Source: Gloeopeniophorella convolvens | Lineage: Eukaryota > Basidiomycota > Agaricomycetes > Russulales | Direction of reading: 5' to 3' | Length of the DNA: 64,000 bases | NCBI GenBank assembly: GCA_022496205.1 | Contig: WTXD01000001.1 | Span: 248,001 to 312,000 of the forward strand | In this document: piece by piece, positions 44,822 through 57,241 of the stretch | Layout of the letters: every line of letters begins with the position of its first letter | Position numbering within the stretch: the stretch's first letter is position 1 | Notes under the pieces: generated by a model | What the model was told of the DNA's origin: nothing | The model's database searches: none | The model's input: the letters and a program-made list of their open reading frames with translations, nothing else | Translations under genes and position numbers: made by a program

Positions 44822-46932
44822 TTAGAAGTGTTCCTATTCTCAAAGTTAGCACGCCACCGTACTTGCATAGGAACCAGGGCTTACCTTAGCAAAGGTGAAG
44901 TTGACAGAGGATGATGAATTCTGCACTGTTGCCTCCTTGATAGCCTTTGCGATGGGGGTAGGGCCGCAGAAGTACGTCTAACGTCATCGTCAGTGAGGGC
45001 AGAGGAATAGAAGCGTGTATAGAGTACGTACGCCAACGGTAGTCTTGAGTTGCGAGTTGGTGCCTGGAAGGTATTGTCCAGACTCAATTGCTTGACGCAT
45101 GCGTCCGTAGATCGACTTCCAGTCAGGGCGGCCGAACATCGTGCGAGAGCGGAGTAATGTTAAAGGGTCGTAGTCCGCGCCCGCATCGTTGACAGCGATG
45201 TTCCAGAGCATATCGTCGCCAATTTTCTGAGTAAGGTAGATGTTGATGCGGAGGAAGTTCGCTAAGCAAGTATCAGATTCATGATCTCCAAGGAATCCTC
45301 GCCACTCACGATCAGCCTGGGCAGCTTCGACCTCCTGCAACAGGCTCTGGAACCAACCAAAGGAAGGAGCATCGCGACAGATCCAGAAGAACTCCACCCT
45401 GCGAAGGGAGCCAAGGTTGCCGCTGCGCTGGCGGTACCAGATGTGCTTCAAGATCGAGGCAAATGGTGTGACACCTGCTTATGAGTGAGAAACCTGTTCA
45501 TGGCGTAGGCGAAATGAACACACCGATTCCAGCACCGACTAAAACAGCAATCTCGACATTGAAGACGTCTTCAGCAGGAGCACCATACGGCCCATCGATG
45601 CGCACGACGGGAAGGGGACGACTGGTGCTAGCGGGGTCGAGTTCAACGAAATCTCCGCGGGATGCGCCAAAAGAGGGGTCCTTCTCGTCCCTCTCTCCAC
45701 CCTTCATGGCGGCCTGGGTCAGAGCAGCGACAACTGAAGGTCCAGCGCCGACGCGATCTCCAAGGTCTTGAGTCCAATCGCCAACTTGACGGATGTGAAC
45801 AGAGACATAGGGATCCTCAGGGGCTGAGGTGATGGTGAACTAAGCCTTCTTTGAGTGCCTTAGGTTCAAGTGAAGGACATTGAGAACACGTACAGGATGC
45901 CATTGCCAGCGGGAAACGTCAGGAACTTGGATGAAGAGCCATTGGCCGGCAGTATACTTGAAGCTGGGTTTGACGATGCGAAGCTCCATGGCACCTGAGG
46001 ACATATGAGGTGAGCCGCGGTTCGGAGAGCGTAGCTACGTGACGTACCGCTAGGATGAACGAGAAGCTTAGAGAGCCTTGTGGCCCTTCTGGCACGGATC
46101 TCACGGTACACCCTTTCACCGAAATATATAATACCCGGCCAGATTGTGAACCTCCAGCTCTCGTATCCCAGACAATGTTGGGTATTGTAGAAAGGGAAAG
46201 TGTAGGTGTACGCGGGGTCGGGGCTATCACGGACGAAGCAGCCAGTTGCGTGGGTGTACAGGCCAATCATGAAGAAGAACGCGAGGTGATGCGTGTACCA
46301 GAAAGCCTCAAAACACTGGTTGCGGATCTTGTGATGGGCAGTCGTATACATGAGGACCATGATCAAGAGCATGAAATGTCCCGTGATGCCACCAGCTTGC
46401 GTGTAGTGGATCTGAAGCGCGAGCTGCGGGCGAACCTCTAAAATCATAGTTAAACGGTGGAAATGAAAGCAGGAGTATGCATCATACGGGTTCGCTCAAC
46501 ATTGATGAAATTGACGTAGTGCGCAGTTGTATGGATCATCGCCCAGAAGGCCATTGAGTACGCCACCTGCCTGTGGAACCAGATGTTCTCATCTGCGGGG
46601 AAGAGCCAGGCGAGCTTGGGGCGGACGACACGGATGATGTTGCGAAGCATTGGGACGAGGATGAGGCCGCCATCATAGGCAAGAACTAGACCAGCACCAC
46701 GAGAAGTCCAGACGGACCACTTGAGGCCATTCAACGCAGACAGCTTCTGATTCGTAACCTGACGACAAGAGAAAAAAAAAAGTCGGTGCAGTGGCCGAGG
46801 TAGAATGCGGATGAGACTTACCTGACTGTACCAACCATAAGCAAAGAGCGCAATGTGGGATCCATAGAACAAGACATTGAAGGCCAACTTCCTTGGGGTG
46901 AGGAATTCGCGATGGAACCAGCTTTCTCCCAT
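44822..46932 (-). CDS. noxA: NADPH oxidase NoxA
   Basis: Flavocytochrome of the NOX family that passes electrons from NADPH across the membrane to oxygen, making superoxide; in fungi tied to development. Nine exons: 46932-46822, 46758-46488, 46437-46048, 45994-45894, 45839-45524, 45474-45310, 45261-45032, 44977-44885 and a 12-base last exon 44833-44822; 562 residues. The ferric-reductase part has NGLKWSVWTSRGAG, FHRQVAYSMAFWAMIHTTAHYVNF and WYTHHLAFF (haem histidines). FAD binding is HPFTITSAPEDPYVSVHIR, NADPH binding GAGIGVTPFASILKHIWY and TYFCGP, and the C-terminus ends in the conserved FAKEHF. No EF hands, which fits NoxA rather than NoxC; length and start fit NoxA rather than NoxB. All catalytic motifs intact. 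Confidence 0.96.
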
Positions 46933-47514
46933 GTCGAGAGGTGGGTAGGTTATAGAGATTACGGGCTTGCGATGTAGCGAGTGAGCGACGTCCGGCCGGC
47001 CAGACTACAGAAAGAAGTAAAGGAGGAGTGCGAGGTGAAGGGGCAGAGTAAAGAAGGGAGCTAGGACCAGCTATGCAGAGGGGGGATGAGAGGTACTGAT
47101 TGATGGTTATAACGCCCTCCGGTGTAGTACCACGTTCCCATTGGCCCGGGCCGCTCGGACATCAAGCAAGGGCTGTGGCCATGGCGACCTGAGACACTCT
47201 GCGATCCGCTGCGGCCATCGTTCCCTTGCCTTGTTCCCTCCTGCCAGTGTCTTTCCCTTGGCCTCGCCCTCCGTCGCCGCTCCAGTTTCAGTTCTCCGAC
47301 TCATGCCTTTGCTGCCTGGGCTCGCCTAGTACCCATAGGGCCACCGTTTAAGGCCCGGTCGGCTGGCGAGGCCGATCGCGAATGCACGCATTCTCGGCGT
47401 CTACAGAAGGATCCTCTATCATTCGCGCCCGCATCTCGCGGCCACATGAATTTGACGTCAACAGACACCGCCATCGAACATCAAGCTTCAGCCGCCAGAA
47501 CAGCCAGTTACTGG
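46933..47514. promoter_or_regulatory. Upstream region of noxA
   Basis: Between the noxA start and the Mad2 stop on the same strand. It contains an inverted CCAAT box (CCCATTGGCCC) near 47137-47147, about 205 bases from the noxA start. No coding frame is supported. Confidence 0.45.
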
Positions 47515-48360
47515 TTACCCCTCGTAACGATACGAGACCATCGCCTCGATCCGATGCACATCAGTACTAAAGCTCCGCAACTTCACCTGCTGGCTCTTGC
47601 TCGCCTCGATGGCCAGCGGATCCGTGTCCACCCACTCGTTCGCAGGGACATCAGCCGATTCGTGTGTGTACGCCAGGATATTGAACACCGTCGATTCATC
47701 AATGATCGGTAAGAATGTCACCGTCGACACTATTTGTTTCAAAATGGACCGGATTTCTGCCTGGATCTCCGCTTCTGGCTTGCTTGGTTGCGCCCTGTCA
47801 TGTTTGAGTCAAGCAACCCGAGTCCTACAACGCCAACGACCTACTGATCCCCGGACCCTTTCGACGGTTGTTCGACAAGGTTGATGTCAAAGACCCATCG
47901 CTCAAGAGGCGTCCTCGAATCCTTAGATATGATAGCCACGACGAGTTGTGTGACTGCTCCCGTCAGCAACCATGCTGTACTTCTGTTCAGATGCTTCTAT
48001 CGGATTAGGAACACGATCAGTTGCTCACTGCCAACTTGCTTCAGAATCCTGTAGAAAGGACATTAGAGCCTGACGAGGGTACATGGCGACAGCATGTACT
48101 TCTCGAGGTAGTTCTCCAGAGCCAGGTCCTGTGTAATCAACACGGTTTGGCCGTATTTCTTCACCATATGAAAGTCGTCAGCAGGGTATACCCCTCGTTG
48201 GAACAAAATTCTGGGGCGAAATACATTCAAGCGTCCCACTGGGGGCACTGGTGAGCGGCACTCACGTGTTGACAGCATATTTGAAGAACTCGGTGACTAG
48301 CTCAGTAGACCCCTTGAGGGTGATAGACTGGCGAACCGCTGCTTGCTTCGTTGGTGCCAT
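47515..48360 (-). CDS. MAD2: Spindle checkpoint protein Mad2
   Basis: HORMA-domain protein that inhibits Cdc20 and the anaphase-promoting complex while kinetochores are unattached. Exons 48360-48266, 48210-48100, 48048-48029 (20 bases), 47974-47845 and 47794-47515 give 211 residues, close to the 205 of human MAD2. SITLKGSTELVTEFFKYAVNTILFQRGVYPADDF, KYGQTVLITQD, WLLTGAVTQLVVAIIS, LERWVFDINLVEQ, SIVSTVTFLPIID-like core and VKLRSFSTDVHRIEAMVSY match the family end to end. The safety-belt C-terminus is complete. Divergent from the Nup155/170 gene. Confidence 0.97.
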
Positions 48361-48859
48361 GGTAAGGTTGAGGAAAAGAAGTGTCAGACGCGACTCGAAC
48401 CGTCAGTGGCGACAGCGGGGCGATGGGAAACAAAGTGAGCGGTCGTGTTCAAAGGAAGGGCTGGCGCGTGCCACAGGCGCGTCCTGGGGCGCGTCGCCCA
48501 CGTGCTCGCCAGATCGGGCGCACAAAATGGCTCCGTCCCACCAATGAGCAGCCTTGGAGGGTCCAACGAGTGGCTTTTCCCTACGTTCCTCGACATAGAG
48601 ATGCGCTCTCTGACACGATTGATAATATTACGATAGGAATTGAGTTTGGGCTGCGGCGGTGCCATTGTGACATCACCAAGGGCACTACATAAAAGGATTC
48701 AATACCTGGGAGGCTGCTCAAAGCGCTCAATCAACACAGCGGCACGTGGTTATTGTTTTCGCGCTCGCGACTGCCACAGCCAAGCGCACCCTCCAAGCCA
48801 CTCGCGCTGCCTTTGCCCGCACACCTCCATTACATCCACCGCCGACGTTCCCATTTATA
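48361..48859. promoter_or_regulatory. Shared upstream region of Mad2 and Nup155/170
   Basis: Four hundred and ninety-nine bases between two divergent start codons. It has a CCAAT box at 48541-48545 and a TATA-like CATAAAAGG near 48689 oriented for the nucleoporin gene. No coding frame is supported. Confidence 0.5.
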
Positions 48860-51800
48860 ATGGCGTCCAACACGCATGTCTTGGACCAGTACTCGGACTC
48901 CTTGATGCCAAGCAGCTCAACTGGACACCCCCGCCTCGTGCAGGCCAAGGCAGCCACACCCACCCTGGACTTGCCTGCTCTGCAAAGCGCGAGTCGGGTT
49001 CTCCAGGACTACTTCGCGAAGGACTCCCAGACAATTCCAGATGTGGGAGACCTACTGGCGCTTCGTACGTCGCTTTGTCGTCGTGTGGAGCCGCGAAAGC
49101 TGAGTTGCTGTTGTCAGCTGGAGCACCATCCTCGGCCTCCTACTCTATATTCCCGGACGACTACCGCGTCCCATTCCAAAAGAGGCGCTTAATAGGGATA
49201 CCCGAAGGCCTGTTCCAGTTCTATAACAGTTCGCTGCCCTCCATTCCTCTTGTAGCCTGGTACTCATGTCGGCGTGTAGCTACAGATGTTGTGTCACACA
49301 TGGGGCTCCTGTCCGAGATTGACAGAGTCTGGGTTGCAATAGACCATAAGCTGTTTTTGTGGGACTATGTTGAAGGGTGCGTTCTTGTTTCGTTACCTAC
49401 GCCACATAGGTTTATGACTTGTCCCGCAGGCAAGACTTGAGTTCCTTCGTTGACCAGCCGGACGTTATCACCCATGTCGCCATCGTCACCCCAAAACCAG
49501 GTGTCTTTGTCGACGACATCAACTACCTCCTCGTCCTCTGTACTCCGTTGACCGTGATCCTTCTAGGCGTCTCCGCTACAGACGCCATGGCTCCCAACCA
49601 CAAGAGCCGCAAAGAGATCAGGTTGTTCGATTTGGACATGTCAATCCCATGTGACGTGGAGATGGTTTCTGTAGCTGGCACTGCAGATGGGCGGATACTC
49701 ATGGCGGGTTCGCAAGATGGACACCTATACGAGTTACACTACCAGGAGAAGGAGGGATGGTTCGGCCGGCGTGTCCAGTTGATCAATCATTCTGTGAGCA
49801 GCGTCCAGAGCTTCTTCCCTCGCTTCACCACCCCCCGTGCCGAAGGTGTGTCTGTCCAAAGGTTCCCGAGTCTGACTGCTTCATCCCAACTCCCCATCAG
49901 ACCGCATTGTCTCCGTGGTTTCAGACGCCAGTAGAAATCTCTTCTACACTTTGACGGCAAACAGCATCATCTCAGTGTATCACCCGACCAGCAACAAGTC
50001 TATTCAACTCATTCAGACTGTTCAGAATCTGTACAAACTCGCTCAAGACAAGGCACCAGGGTCTCCTGCCATTACCCCGAAACACTTCAATATCATCGCT
50101 TTGCATGTCATCACTCAAGAAGAATCTCGATCCGGGCTGCAATTGATGGCTATCACTACGAATGGCGTCCGCTTGTTTTTCTCCTCGTCAGCGTCATTCG
50201 GTTTCTATCCTGGAGGTAATGCACAGCAGGGTCAACGCACATTACAGCTAGCCCATGTCCGCCTCCCTCCCGCCAACCTTCTTCACCCCGATGTCCAGTC
50301 CAATCCCTACTTCCCAAGCGGCGCGGGGTATAACGCACGCCACGCCCAACCTCCACAAACACCTCGGCCCTATGTCATTTCTGGGTTGGAAAACTCAGTT
50401 TATGCTGCTGGCTTAACAATTGCTGCGCAACCTGGAGACACAGAGGGCACCGATTTTCTGCTCTGTATGTCACCTGATTTGACCCGGATAGGTGCGCTTG
50501 GCCAGACACCCTCGCAGCCTTTGCAACCTCCTGCAACCTCCTTCGGCGCTGGGGCTGGACCACAGCGGCCACCACTGACCGAAAGAGCCGCCCTGCTCGC
50601 CATTCCCGGCCGCACCTGGGGTATGGCCGCTCTCACACGACCCAAGAGCATCATTGCGTTGGCCGGCGCCGAATCGAATACTCCGATGCCAGTGGTAACA
50701 AACGAGCTTGCCTACCAGTTCCTTGAGCCTGTGCGACAGTTTTTGATTTTGACGAACGTCGGGATCACCATACTGGCGAAACGGCGCGCATTGGATTGGC
50801 TGCGCGATGTCATCGAGGAGGTACAGGCCGAGGGCAATGTCCAGCCTATCATTGATTTCCGGGATAGGTTCGCTCTCATAGTCTCGAGGTCTCTTGGACG
50901 CCGTACTGACGTCTGTTGGTAGTTTTGGTCGTGACCAAACATGTGCTATGCTTTTGGCATTGGCTAGCGGGAATACGTTCCTTGAGTTCGGCGAGCAGGT
51001 TGCCGGCGGATCAACTATCAATCTGGCACCGGAGCTCACCAATGTTGCAAAGCAAGCTTTCTATGACTGCGGTGAACGTCCGATGTGGGCCGAGAGGATG
51101 ACTTACGGAACTAGTGAGTACCTAGATGCAGCCCCGTCCCAGCACACCTGACACAGCACACTGTAGGCGACGGCTCAGGCACTGCGTTGTTCAGCGGAAG
51201 GCGAGAGGGGTTCGCACTCTACTTCGCAAGACTCACAAGACCTGTATGGAAGAGCAAGTTGATCAAAGCAAGGTATGTACTTTGTGTGTCCTTTTGGCGA
51301 CGCGCAAACTCTTTTCAAGTACATCGGGGCCGCAATCCAACATACCTGAAGACGTTTTGGTCATGGTGCAAAGGAATCTCTTCGCCCTCAATACGTTCCT
51401 CGAAGGCAATCCCCACCTCTTCCACTCCGCGACAGGCGACTACTCCGGCGCCCGTGCCGCACCTGCGAGTGATCAAGAAGCATGGAAGGTCAGTGTATAT
51501 GCTTCACACCCGGGATCTAGCGACCAACCCGACATTATCAATATAGGCCGAGCAGAAGTCCGTGGCAGAGCTACAGGCATTGTTAGCGCGAACCATCGAA
51601 GGGATCTCATTCTTCATTCTGCTCATCGATCACCGCATCAACGAGCTTATCGGCCAGTGAGTCCTTTCCAATGCACCATTTATGAGGCTCTCAAACCGCC
51701 TCAGAACGGATGCAGCTACTCAAAAGCTCATGAGCACCATGACTTTCGAGGAACTCATCACTGGCCAGAACGGCGTGGCTGCTTCAAGAGCACTCGTCAA

Positions 51801-53888
51801 TGTTATCATCGATCAGCAAATCGGCCAGCAAATTGCTGTAAGTGATAGGCAATGACCACAGTAGCACTGTCCTTATTCGAGGCCTCTCGCTAGGTCGACA
51901 CCATCAGCGACATCTTACAAACCCGATGTGGGTCGTTCTGCAGCACGGATGACGTGATGCTGTACAAGGTTCGTTTTCCATCAATAGACCCCGCTGCATC
52001 GCTGAATGTAGCCACTCTCAGGCCAAGGAGAGTGTGCGGAGAGCTGTGGAAAGCCGCAATCCCGCAGAGCGACAAAACTACCTCGGCGAATCGTTAAGGT
52101 AGCGCCCCAACAGTCCGCCCTTACACATCTCGGGCTAACCAGAGGCTAAGGCTGTTCATGAAAGGTGCTCGCATCATCGAGTTTGATAAGCTCCGCGAGG
52201 TAATCGGCGACTACCAGCAATTGGATTTCGCGAAGGGCGCCGTCGAACTCCCACTATATTGCGCCGACGCTTTGGACGGCGATGGTCTTGGAAAAGAATA
52301 TTGGCAGACCGTTCCAACACTCGAGACCTCAATCTCGGCTGATGGGCAGGCCAGTGGCTCCACAATTGCTAGCGATCCACGTAAAATTGCGTGGGAGCGG
52401 CGCACCCAGTGCTATGATCTAGTCCTGGATTCTCTCGAGGTCTTTGAAACCAAGACTGGCAGCGGTAGCGACGCTGCGGAGCGAGTACGAGTGCACGCTT
52501 ATGATTTGGCGTTCGCGAATTCCGATGAGATATTCCATTCGCGGCTATACGAATGGCTCATATCCAGGGGTCTCGCTGATGAGCTACTGGAGGTACGTCC
52601 GAGTTGGGTTTCGGGCCGGACCGAAAATCACAGCCCACACAGATGCGCCCGGTCTATCTTCAAGCTCACCTTCAACGCGAGCCCAGGACGTTGGACAAGT
52701 ATCAACTCCTATGGCAATTTTATGTTAAAGATGGCCAACCTCTTCGAGCGGCCGAAGTGCTTGCCACTTTGGCAGAATCATCAGAGTACGTTTCCTAACT
52801 CGGGTCAGAGAAATGCCTCAATCTTCTCCTAGGTTCCCTTTGTCCCTTTCTCAGCGGATAGAGTACTTGACGCTCGCTGTTGGTAATGCCAAGTCACATC
52901 CGGTTTCGGCTGGTGGCAAGCACGAATCTGCTATCACTTTCCTAACGGATCTGGAGGAGAAATTGGAAGTCTCCCAAGTGCAACTCGAGATATTCCATAC
53001 GTTATCTCCTCGGCTTCAGGCTCAACCGTCAGATTCCGATCTGAGAGCGAAAGTGGAACTGCTCGAATGTGGTCTCTTCAATATCACAGAGGTACGTATC
53101 TATCTTGCCTTCCTCACACGACCTCATAACTGTGCGCACAGCTCTACCAAGTCTACGCCAACCCATACGATCTTCCGACGATCAAATTGCTCATCCTCCA
53201 CGTGTCGCAGCACCAGGATGAGTCACTAGTCAAGGATATTTGGAATCGTCTATTCCAAGAAAGTACGTTGCTGCCGGGAAGTCTTTGATCACAAGTTAAC
53301 GGCAGGGTAGCCGTGCAGGGCGTTCCTCCAGGGGAAGCGCTGGATCGCATTCAAGCAAAGGTCGTCCCCCTTGGCCAACGTTTCTACCGCTCGGACTCGG
53401 GTTTCCCCTTCCGTTCGTACGGTGCTTTAAAGACACCGAATCCATCCTCATGATTCATGACAGGTCATATTGCACGTCTATTGGTCGAGTTCCAGTTAGC
53501 GCACACTAACGCCGTTCCGCCCGGTTGGGTCCCCCGACTACTCGCTCAATGTGGAGTCCCTTGCGCAGAGATCTGGGACGTCCTGCACCAGATGTATGAA
53601 TCACAGGTTCGTGTAGCAGCGCCATCTCCGATAGTCGATTCTCATATCATTCGCCAGGTCCCGCCCTTCAGCTCGCAACCAGCTGTTCAAACGCTGTCAG
53701 CGGCAATTTGCGTACTATTCCAAGATTGGCTCGAAGCGGAAAAGCACACTCCTGGGGAGTACTTCCCTGCAGATCGCATTGATTCCGCTGTGGAATTGTA
53801 TCTTCGAGAACTGGAGGCTGGCGATGCCCGAAAAACCACGCGGGAGGGCTACGAGCGCATCCGACGAGAGCTTCGGAGATTCTGGTAG
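48860..53888 (+). CDS. NUP170: Nucleoporin Nup155/Nup157/Nup170
   Basis: Inner-ring scaffold nucleoporin. Nineteen exons give 1363 residues: 48860-49064, 49118-49228, 49286-49376, 49430-49845, 49901-50867, 50923-51113, 51167-51272, 51320-51488, 51547-51656, 51705-51837, 51894-51968, 52022-52098, 52151-52592, 52643-52785, 52833-53091, 53142-53262, 53311-53412, 53464-53606, 53658-53888. The N-terminal propeller shows YRVPFQKRRLIGIPEGLF, MGLLSEIDRVWVAIDHKLFLWDY and LFDLDMSIPCDVEMVSVAGT; the alpha-solenoid shows RREGFALYFARLTRPVWK, NYLGESLRLFMKGARIIEFDKL and LDKYQLLWQFYVKDG. The second (49229-49285) and last (53607-53657) introns are in frame with no stop. At 52099-52150 the later of two acceptors was chosen to give ESLRLF. 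Confidence 0.95.
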
Positions 53889-54042
53889 CTCAATGGATGA
53901 CCGCTCACGGCAATGCTTCTCGAAGCACGAGCAGGCATGCTGACTCTAGACAGTTCATGATCTGATGAGTAGTGATATTATGTAGGGGCCTATCCTGAAG
54001 ACTAGCTATGGCTAGCTCTCATGCGGAATGGGGGGGCAAAGG

Positions 54043-55092
54043 TTACGCGTTGACTTCCAGGATGCTCTCTTCGGCCCGGAGCAGGAAGCGCTTGGTCACA
54101 GACTCTGTCAATTTGTAGACTTGGTAGATAACCCTGGAATGATTCCATAACTCAACATACATACGTCGCGGGTGGTCAAAATGGAGCCTACCGTAACGTC
54201 CCTACAACAAGCAAAACGACGATGACAACGGCGGCGGTGTCTCTGGAGCCGCTGTTACGCCTTCTCCGGTCGCCTCTAGAACGGGCAAGCCATTGGAGTG
54301 GGCCAAGGAGCGGCAATGAAAGGAGCATATGTATCACGGATGCCGCGCCGACGACGGGTAAACCCAAGACGAAGCGGCGTACGAAGCGCCACAGAATGCC
54401 GCGGTCGGACAAGGTTTCCGTGGCGTCTGCGACGGAAGCGGGCGGCGAGAAGAGCGTGTCTGGGTCAAAGATACCGCCGCTCTCATCTGCGAGAATGTGC
54501 AAGGCCGCGCGGACCAGGTCGCGCCCTACGGAATATGGATTCGTCCAGGTCCAGTAGCTGGGACTCGAGATGACATAGAGACCGCAAGAATCGTAGCGGG
54601 AACAATAGGATGAGGGTTCGTCCAGCGTTGAGAGGAAGGCGGTCGTCAGAAATGAAGAAGCATAGACAATGACCGTGAATAGGACCGTGGATAGGGCCGC
54701 GATCGCGACTGGAAGGGGAAAGAGATCATTAGGGGACGCAACAGCACTCGGGCGGCGTCGCGGTAGTAAGTACCTGGGTTGGTAGCGAGGCCAACCACCC
54801 TCGTGCGGGCGAAGCGGTAGCGATAGCGGCATTGCGGACAAACAAAAAAGGCGGATGAGTTGGCCGACGTGTTCCGCCAACGCTTGAGGCAGCCAACATG
54901 GACGTGCTAAACGCGGTCACGTACGGTCAGCACGGAGTGCTCGGGAGCGAATGCCGTTCAGTAACGTACGCTGACGGTGCCACTGCACAGGCAGGGCCGA
55001 ATGAGGCGGCCGAGACTTGGATCGGGACCATCCAGACAAATCCTGCACTGTGGTTGTTCGTCGGCGTCGGCCGTGGCAGGGGATTCGGGCAT
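54043..55092 (-). CDS. RING-CH (MARCH-type) membrane E3 ligase
   Basis: Predicted membrane-bound ubiquitin ligase. Exons 55092-54970, 54906-54774, 54708-54192 and 54133-54043 give 287 residues. All eight zinc ligands of a C4HC3 RING-variant are present: Cys16, Cys19, Cys34, Cys36, His44, Cys47, Cys64, Cys67 (CRICL, CLCSG, HVGCLKRWRN, CPQCR). Three hydrophobic stretches follow: VAIAALSTVLFTVIVYASSFL, FVLGLPVVGAASVIHMLLSLPLL and AAVVIVVLLVVGTL. The last exon (LTESVTKRFLLRAEESILEV) was found by splicing past a read-through stop at 54188 and looks conserved. The substrate is unknown. It converges on the Nup170 gene, 154 bases away. Confidence 0.88.
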
Positions 55093-55497
55093 GTATGCGC
55101 TGGATTGAGTGAGGGACCGCCGCCGTCGCGCGCAATAGTGGGCGTGCACGACAAGCGGAGTTGACACGTTGACCCATTGTGCCACCGCGGGTGCCGACTG
55201 GCGGAGGTACCCGAAGCGCCCAGGGCGCGATTGAATTACTAGCCTCAAACAGTGAAAAAGGAACAAGCTTCAAAGCGCTAGCCCAGAAGGATACGATGCC
55301 GCCGCGAAGAGCTGCAACCGGAAAGGAACTGACGATTAAGCTTTAGGCCTGCCGAAGCAGCGTAGTACGGCAGTAACTACTAACTAAATCTCACTAACAC
55401 TAAACCGCTCTATCGTAGTCTACCAAAAATATTAGCGAGTCCACAGAGTTCTACTAGGTACGGAGTTCAAGAGTCCTTTGCTCAAAGTCCATTGAGT
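55093..55497. other. Intergenic region, no gene seen
   Basis: Between two tandem minus-strand genes, upstream of the RING-CH gene. AT content is higher around 55330-55450. No supported frame, RNA or repeat. Confidence 0.5.
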
Positions 55498-56381
55498 TCA
55501 CAAATAGCAGCGGGAAAAGGTGCTCGGCGGCAGCGCAGAAGGCCACTGTCCGCTCCGGATCATACCTTCCCATTCAGTTGCACACGAACGGTACAGGTCC
55601 AGAGCAGCTCGGGCATTCTCCAGCTGTTTGGCGCGTAATCAGCCCGAGGGTAAGCTAGAGTAAGCTGCTGGCCGCTGGGGCACAAGTGATGACGCACAGG
55701 GTTTTGTTGACCATCTTGACATCTCCTTCCCATAAGCTGAAACGTGAGAGTCGGCAAGCGAACGAGCTGGTTGGGCGATCGGAGGGCATTGCGAAATGGT
55801 TGGTAGAGCGCCACGTCGCGGGTGTTGACTGCCGGGTGCGGGACCCCTAAAACTAAATGGTGACAGAAGCGACGCTTAGTTGCGATCGCGACCGTCTCCT
55901 GAAACGCGAAGTTTGCTGCGCACCGGAGAGGTCATTCCACAGACTGTGCCCGACGATGACCTTGTCTTTGATCATGTCAGCGACTAGACGCTGGACGTCA
56001 GGGAACTTGACAGCTGAAGCTTCAGGGCTACGTCAGCCTCGGGATAAACATAGACCGAATTGCCTCGGTATCAATGAGCAAGGAACGGTACGTACCGGAA
56101 GTGAGGTTCGCGGGAGTGATGCCAGTTGTGGATGTGCGGTAATCAGTGACGGCCATGGTTGGGACAACGTAGCAATCCAACAGATGGGCGCCCCTGAAAT
56201 CGGAAATTGCAACGCGGCTAAGCGGCGCGGTTGGGGTGAGCACATGTATGTCCGTATGTGAGAACGCGCAAACGAAGCCTTACGCAACCATAGGTGTGTT
56301 ACCACCCGGGCCAGCGCCGACGACGGTGCAGGATAATGCAAGGATTTGGTCAGGAGTGGGTGAGCCATAATTAGGAGCCAT
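55498..56381 (-). CDS. Rex4-like exonuclease homologue, catalytic residues lost
   Basis: RNase H-like fold of the Rex4/ISG20 3'-5' exonuclease family, probably inactive. Exons 56381-56284, 56217-56096, 56013-55924, 55852-55698 and 55623-55498 give 196 residues; the third acceptor could instead be six bases earlier. Family sequence is clear: GPGGNTPMVARVAISDFRG, YVVPTMAVTDYRTSTTGITPANL, IVGHSLWNDLSVLGVPHPAVNTRDVALYQPF and the C-terminal LPPSTFSRCYL. But Exo I, normally DCEMVG, reads SCTVVG (Asp and Glu replaced), and Exo III, normally H...EDARAAL, reads ENARAAL with no His. Only the Exo II Asp (WNDL) remains. The frame is open throughout, so it looks like a maintained pseudoenzyme rather than a decayed pseudogene. 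Confidence 0.82.
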
Positions 56382-57241
56382 GAGGAAGAAAAATAAAGGC
56401 GAAGGAGTCTAGACGGTAAAACGAGGCGAGGAGGTTGATTACCTTGCGGCACTGAGCGAGCGAGCATTTATGCATTGGAGACTGAATGGGATCTGGATCG
56501 CGTTGGACGAGGCTAGCGGGGCGGCTCGGGCCAGGATTTGACACGCTCATGGATAATAATGAAGGGCTAGCTGAGCAGGCCCGAACGTCGCTGGGCAAGC
56601 GGGCCCAATACCGGAGCACTGGCCCGAGGTCTCCCCAGTGGGCAGAGACATTGAAGTGAATGGGTCCAGAATGTGTCTTGACAAGATGGCACGCAGCGCA
56701 GAAGTGAATCGCGCAGATTACAGAGCGGTCTTGATCTGAACTTTCTAACTCTAACCTAGACGGGCGGGAAGCGACGACCAAGTAGCGTGTTCGAGAGGCC
56801 GATTTAGAGTGGAGATCAAAGCCAATAAATCTGAAGCTGGTGCACGCGTCATGAATGATCTACGGACAAGATGCGATGCGGGGAGCTGTGACGCAAGGAT
56901 CTTCGATTGTTGTGGGACATGGCGGTCCGCGGAGACGAGAGTGAAGCTGACAGACAGACGAGACGCACACGGAGACAGCTGAAGACAACAACAAAGAGGG
57001 AGCTGCAGGGGCGGCTGAAGACAATCGAGGCGACGGTCGGCGGTGTATTGGAGAGGCGCGCTGCCAGGCAAAGTAAAAATGACGAGGTGATTCTGCGCCG
57101 GGGGCGCCCTGAAACGGGGTTTGCATACGGAGGCGAGGAAAGCGACTTAACGAGTGGATCCATGACTATAAGAGCCGACTTGACCTAGAGAAGACCGGCT
57201 GAAATGACCGTAAGGCTGTCGTGGCTAGACGATCGACATTT
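56382..57241. other. Intergenic region upstream of the exonuclease-like gene
   Basis: About 860 bases. On the minus strand 56880-57070 is pyrimidine-rich, as in promoters or leaders here, and contains a 20-codon frame beginning MSHNNRRSL that might be an upstream exon or uORF but has no splice support. A TATA-like CTATAAGAG lies near 57166. Confidence 0.45.

Noticed and set aside
48380..48420. GGTTCGAGTCGC on the minus strand, resembling a tRNA B box
   Set aside because: No matching A box, acceptor stem or D arm could be laid out upstream, so it is not a tRNA.
54188..54191. Stop codon as the end of the RING-CH protein
   Set aside because: It lies in an intron (54134-54191) whose removal adds a conserved-looking 30-residue C-terminus.
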